Translations under genes and position numbers: made by a program | The notes under the pieces: generated by a model | Told to the model about the DNA's origin: nothing | Database searches by the model: none | What the model saw: only the letters and a program-made list of their open reading frames with translations | In this document: piece by piece, positions 62,190 to 64,000 of the stretch | Layout: each line of letters starts with the position of its first letter | Position numbering within the stretch: position 1 is the first letter of the stretch | NCBI RefSeq assembly: GCF_003344865.1 | Contig: NZ_CP031165.1 | Coordinates: 5,151,910-5,215,909, forward strand | Origin: Euzebya pacifica | GTDB lineage: Bacteria; Actinomycetota; Nitriliruptoria; Euzebyales; Euzebyaceae | Direction of reading: 5' to 3' | DNA: 64,000 nt

Positions 62190-62816
62190 ATGCGACAACG
62201 ACTGACCCACAAGACCTTCACGGCCTTCTTCGCCGCCGTGCTCGGTTCGGTGCTGCTCATCGGCACCGGCGCTGGCGCCGATCCCGTCGCCGACGTCGAC
62301 GGCAACAACATCTCCGCCGCCGGCGACAACCAGGTGAACGCCCAGGCCTGCCACAACCAGGTCCCCGTCAACGCCCTCGGCGTCCAGGTCCCGGTCCAGG
62401 AGGTCGCGCCGGTCGTGGGTGCCGACGCCCTCGGCGACGGAACCGACAGCACCGTCGAGCAGGACGACAGCTGCAACCAGGCTGCTGGCCAGTCCAACGA
62501 CAGCAGCGCGTCCACCGATGACGAGACCGACGAGGCCGACGCCGATGACGCCGACGACGGCAACGACGACGCCGCGCTGGTCGACGCCAGCGGCAACAAC
62601 GTCGGGGTCGCCGACGACAACCAGGTGAACGCCCAGGTCTGTCACAACCAGGTGCCCGTCAACGCCCTCGGCGTCCAGGTTCCCGTGCAGGAGATCGACT
62701 CCGCGCTGGGGCTGGGCCTGCTGAACGACGGCAGCGACAGCACGACTGCCCAGGACGAGCAGTGCAACGCCGAATCCGCACAGCAGAACTCCTCCAACGC
62801 CGAGGACGACAGCTGA
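62190..62816 (+). CDS. Secreted chaplin/rodlin-like two-repeat protein
   Basis: A 208-residue protein with a signal peptide (FTAFFAAVLGSVLLIGTGAGA). The mature part has two repeats of about 70 residues (about 35-104 and 132-201) separated by an acidic DDETDEADADD-type linker. Each carries DNQVNAQ, CHNQVPVNALGVQVPVQE and a second cysteine near its end. Asn/Gln/Val-rich strands with two cysteines recall chaplins and rodlins, the amyloid surface proteins of Streptomyces, but spacing differs and the protein may be new. The ATG at 62190 has AAGGGA upstream. Confidence 0.65.
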   Translation: MRQRLTHKTFTAFFAAVLGSVLLIGTGAGADPVADVDGNNISAAGDNQVNAQACHNQVPVNALGVQVPVQEVAPVVGADALGDGTDSTVEQDDSCNQAAGQSNDSSASTDDETDEADADDADDGNDDAALVDASGNNVGVADDNQVNAQVCHNQVPVNALGVQVPVQEIDSALGLGLLNDGSDSTTAQDEQCNAESAQQNSSNAEDDS

Positions 62817-62835
62817 TCCCGTCCTGATCCATCTC

Positions 62836-62867
62836 CCTGCGGCCCGGTCCTCCGACCGGGCCGCAGG
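62836..62867. terminator. Bidirectional terminator
   Basis: Perfect 14-bp arms CCTGCGGCCCGGTC (62836-62849) and 62854-62867 with a 4-nt loop, followed by TCTTGT. It lies between the repeat protein and the convergent AhpD-like gene. Confidence 0.8.
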
Positions 62868-62900
62868 TCTTGTCCCCCGGCGCTTCCGACGGCTCAGCGA

Positions 62901-63500
62901 CTACGTCTCGGCGATCGGGCGGCCGACGACGAGGGCGTCGCGCAGGGCGGCCGGCATGGCGTCGGCGTAGGCCGCGTCGGGCAGCGTGCCCGTGGCATCC
63001 AGCACCGTGGAGAAGAAGCAGCGTGCGGCGGCGGCCAGCACCACGTCGAAGATCTCGGCGTCGGTCAGGCCCACGTCCCGCAAGGACTGGTGGTCGGCCT
63101 CGGTCACGTTCGTCCCGCCGCTGGCCACGACCTCGGCGAACGCCACGATCGCCCGTTCGCGGTCGGTCAGGTCGGCGGTGCCGGGGTCCTCGGCGATCGC
63201 GGTGACGACGTCTGCCGGCCACAGGTCGTCGGCGACCTTCCGACCGTGGGCAAGCATGCAGTAGGAGGACCGCAGCTGCCGGGCCGCCCCGAGGGTCGCC
63301 AGCTCGTAGCGGCGGAGGTCCGGCTCGTCGTCACCGGCGATCGCGTCGGCCAGGACGTTCCATGCCCGATAGACGTCGGGCCGACGGGCGAACGTCCTCG
63401 TGTAGTTGTGGACGTACCCGTCGGCAGCACGGTCGTGCGCGAACAGCTCGGCGGCCTCGCCCGTGGCGTCCTCGTCGGTGATGGTCTCCAGGTAGCTCAT
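62901..63500 (-). CDS. AhpD-fold / carboxymuconolactone decarboxylase-like protein
   Basis: A 199-residue all-helical protein of the AhpD/CMD superfamily. The core helix carries SSYCMLAHG, in which the first cysteine of the AhpD CxxC active site is replaced by Ser while the second cysteine and the histidine remain. This suggests a peroxidase-related protein of changed activity. DLTDRERAIVAFAEVVASGG matches the second core helix pair. ATG at 63500 with GAGGGGG about 7 nt upstream. Confidence 0.82.
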   Translation of the reverse strand: MSYLETITDEDATGEAAELFAHDRAADGYVHNYTRTFARRPDVYRAWNVLADAIAGDDEPDLRRYELATLGAARQLRSSYCMLAHGRKVADDLWPADVVTAIAEDPGTADLTDRERAIVAFAEVVASGGTNVTEADHQSLRDVGLTDAEIFDVVLAAAARCFFSTVLDATGTLPDAAYADAMPAALRDALVVGRPIAET

Positions 63501-63525
63501 CGTCGGTCCCCCTCAGGGCCGTCGG

Positions 63526-63801
63526 TCAGCCGTCGCCCTCCAACGGGGTCAACGGACGTGGGGCATCCTCGCCGATCACCCACGCCTGCGACACCGCGAG
63601 GTCGTCGGGAAGCTCGCGGATGGTCACGCCCTCCACCACGCAGCCCTCGGCATCGACGGATCCGCCGAGGTGCAGCACGGCCTCCATCGTCTCGTCCAGC
63701 AGGTCGCCGGGGACGTCGAGTCGTCCGACGGCATCCGCCCCGAAGCGGGTGCGGGCGTCGGTGATCAGCTGGCTGACGATGGTGATGGCCGTGGGCTCCA
63801 T
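63526..63801 (-). CDS. Small hypothetical acidic protein
   Basis: A 91-residue protein with no recognised domain and no membrane segment. The sequence alternates short strands and helices (TIVSQLITDARTRFG, then GDLLDETMEAVLHLGGSVD). TACCCT lies 7 nt before the ATG, which supports the start. Its stop is 25 bp upstream of the AhpD-like start, so the two genes may be cotranscribed. Confidence 0.55.
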   Translation of the reverse strand: MEPTAITIVSQLITDARTRFGADAVGRLDVPGDLLDETMEAVLHLGGSVDAEGCVVEGVTIRELPDDLAVSQAWVIGEDAPRPLTPLEGDG

Positions 63802-63808
63802 GTGGGGC

Positions 63809-63814
63809 AGGGTA
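63809..63814 (-). promoter_or_regulatory. Candidate -10 box (TACCCT)
   Basis: Minus strand, 7 nt before the ATG at 63801. Leaderless pattern. Confidence 0.4.
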
Positions 63815-63891
63815 ACGGGACGCCTCCGGTGTGTCCCCGACAGGGATGTCCCCGATGGTGCCCGGCCCAGCTGGGGAGGAGGGTTGACGAC

Positions 63892-64000
63892 ATGATCGTT
63901 CCGTTCCTCACCGTGACCGCCATCGGCCTGTGGACCGCGTTCTCCCGTCGTGGGGGTCGCGTGTCCCCCGGCCCCATCGCCGGAGCCGGCGTCGTCGGCG
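63892..64000 (+). CDS. Start of a gene cut by the window end
   Basis: An ATG at 63892 with GGGGAGGAGGG ending 8 nt upstream opens a frame that runs off the window. Only 36 residues are visible: a hydrophobic start (IVPFLTVTAIGLWTAF) and then a basic, Gly/Pro-rich stretch. Too little to name. Confidence 0.5.
   Translation, partial: MIVPFLTVTAIGLWTAFSRRGGRVSPGPIAGAGVVG

Noticed and set aside
1-64000. tRNA, rRNA, transposase, integrase or phage genes
   Set aside because: None was recognised on either strand. A small RNA gene could be missed by eye; tRNAscan and Rfam searches would settle it.

Overview
The window is very GC-rich chromosomal DNA from an actinobacterium. Three secreted proteins carry cell-wall-binding repeat 2 (CWB2) domains, many genes start a few bases downstream of a TAnnnT hexamer (leaderless style), and there are two complex I operons plus twin-arginine and sortase-type exported proteins. 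A deep-branching lineage such as Euzebya or other Nitriliruptoria is my best guess. That placement is inference from gene content, not from a search.

Layout. 1-1792: start of a secreted CWB2/beta-propeller protein, cut by the window edge. 1926-13542 (minus): an 11-subunit complex I operon, nuoA-B-C-D-H-I-J-K-L-M-N, with no nuoE, nuoF or nuoG. 13773-17916: a divergent pair, an intracellular subtilase and a TPR-CHAT caspase-like protease, sharing a short palindromic intergenic region. 18324-22400: a small mixed block (proline-rich membrane protein, SRPBCC protein, GHL10-type glycosyl hydrolase, lipoprotein, GNAT acetyltransferase). 22562-40164 (minus): a second, complete 14-subunit complex I operon, nuoA to nuoN, ending in a polyprenyl diphosphate synthase that probably makes the menaquinone side chain. 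It is preceded, and internally interrupted before nuoE, by two copies of the same promoter with a perfect TGTGA-N6-TCACA (CRP/FNR-type) site.

40399-57127: MFS transporter, VapBC-type toxin-antitoxin, a large acidic CWB2 surface protein, PPK2 polyphosphate kinase, a flavoprotein, an Asp-box/sortilin-like secreted protein, YndJ-like and PhnH-like proteins, a Tat-exported LPxTG metallophosphatase, a Tat-exported PHP phosphoesterase with CWB2 anchors behind an 11-bp-phased PHO-box-like array, and a NicO-type metal exporter/importer. Several of these genes concern phosphorus. 57277-61135: an osmoprotectant (glycine betaine/choline) ABC transporter. 61234-64000: DUF427 protein, a chaplin/rodlin-like repeat protein, an AhpD-fold protein, a small hypothetical protein and the start of one more gene.

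How the parts fit. The 14-subunit enzyme should take electrons from NADH. The 11-subunit enzyme lacks the NADH module and must use another donor, such as ferredoxin or an F420-type carrier. Both would reduce menaquinone, whose tail the adjacent prenyl synthase could supply. The surface proteins and phosphatases suit a phosphate-scavenging, salt-exposed life. No rRNA, tRNA, CRISPR array or transposase was seen.
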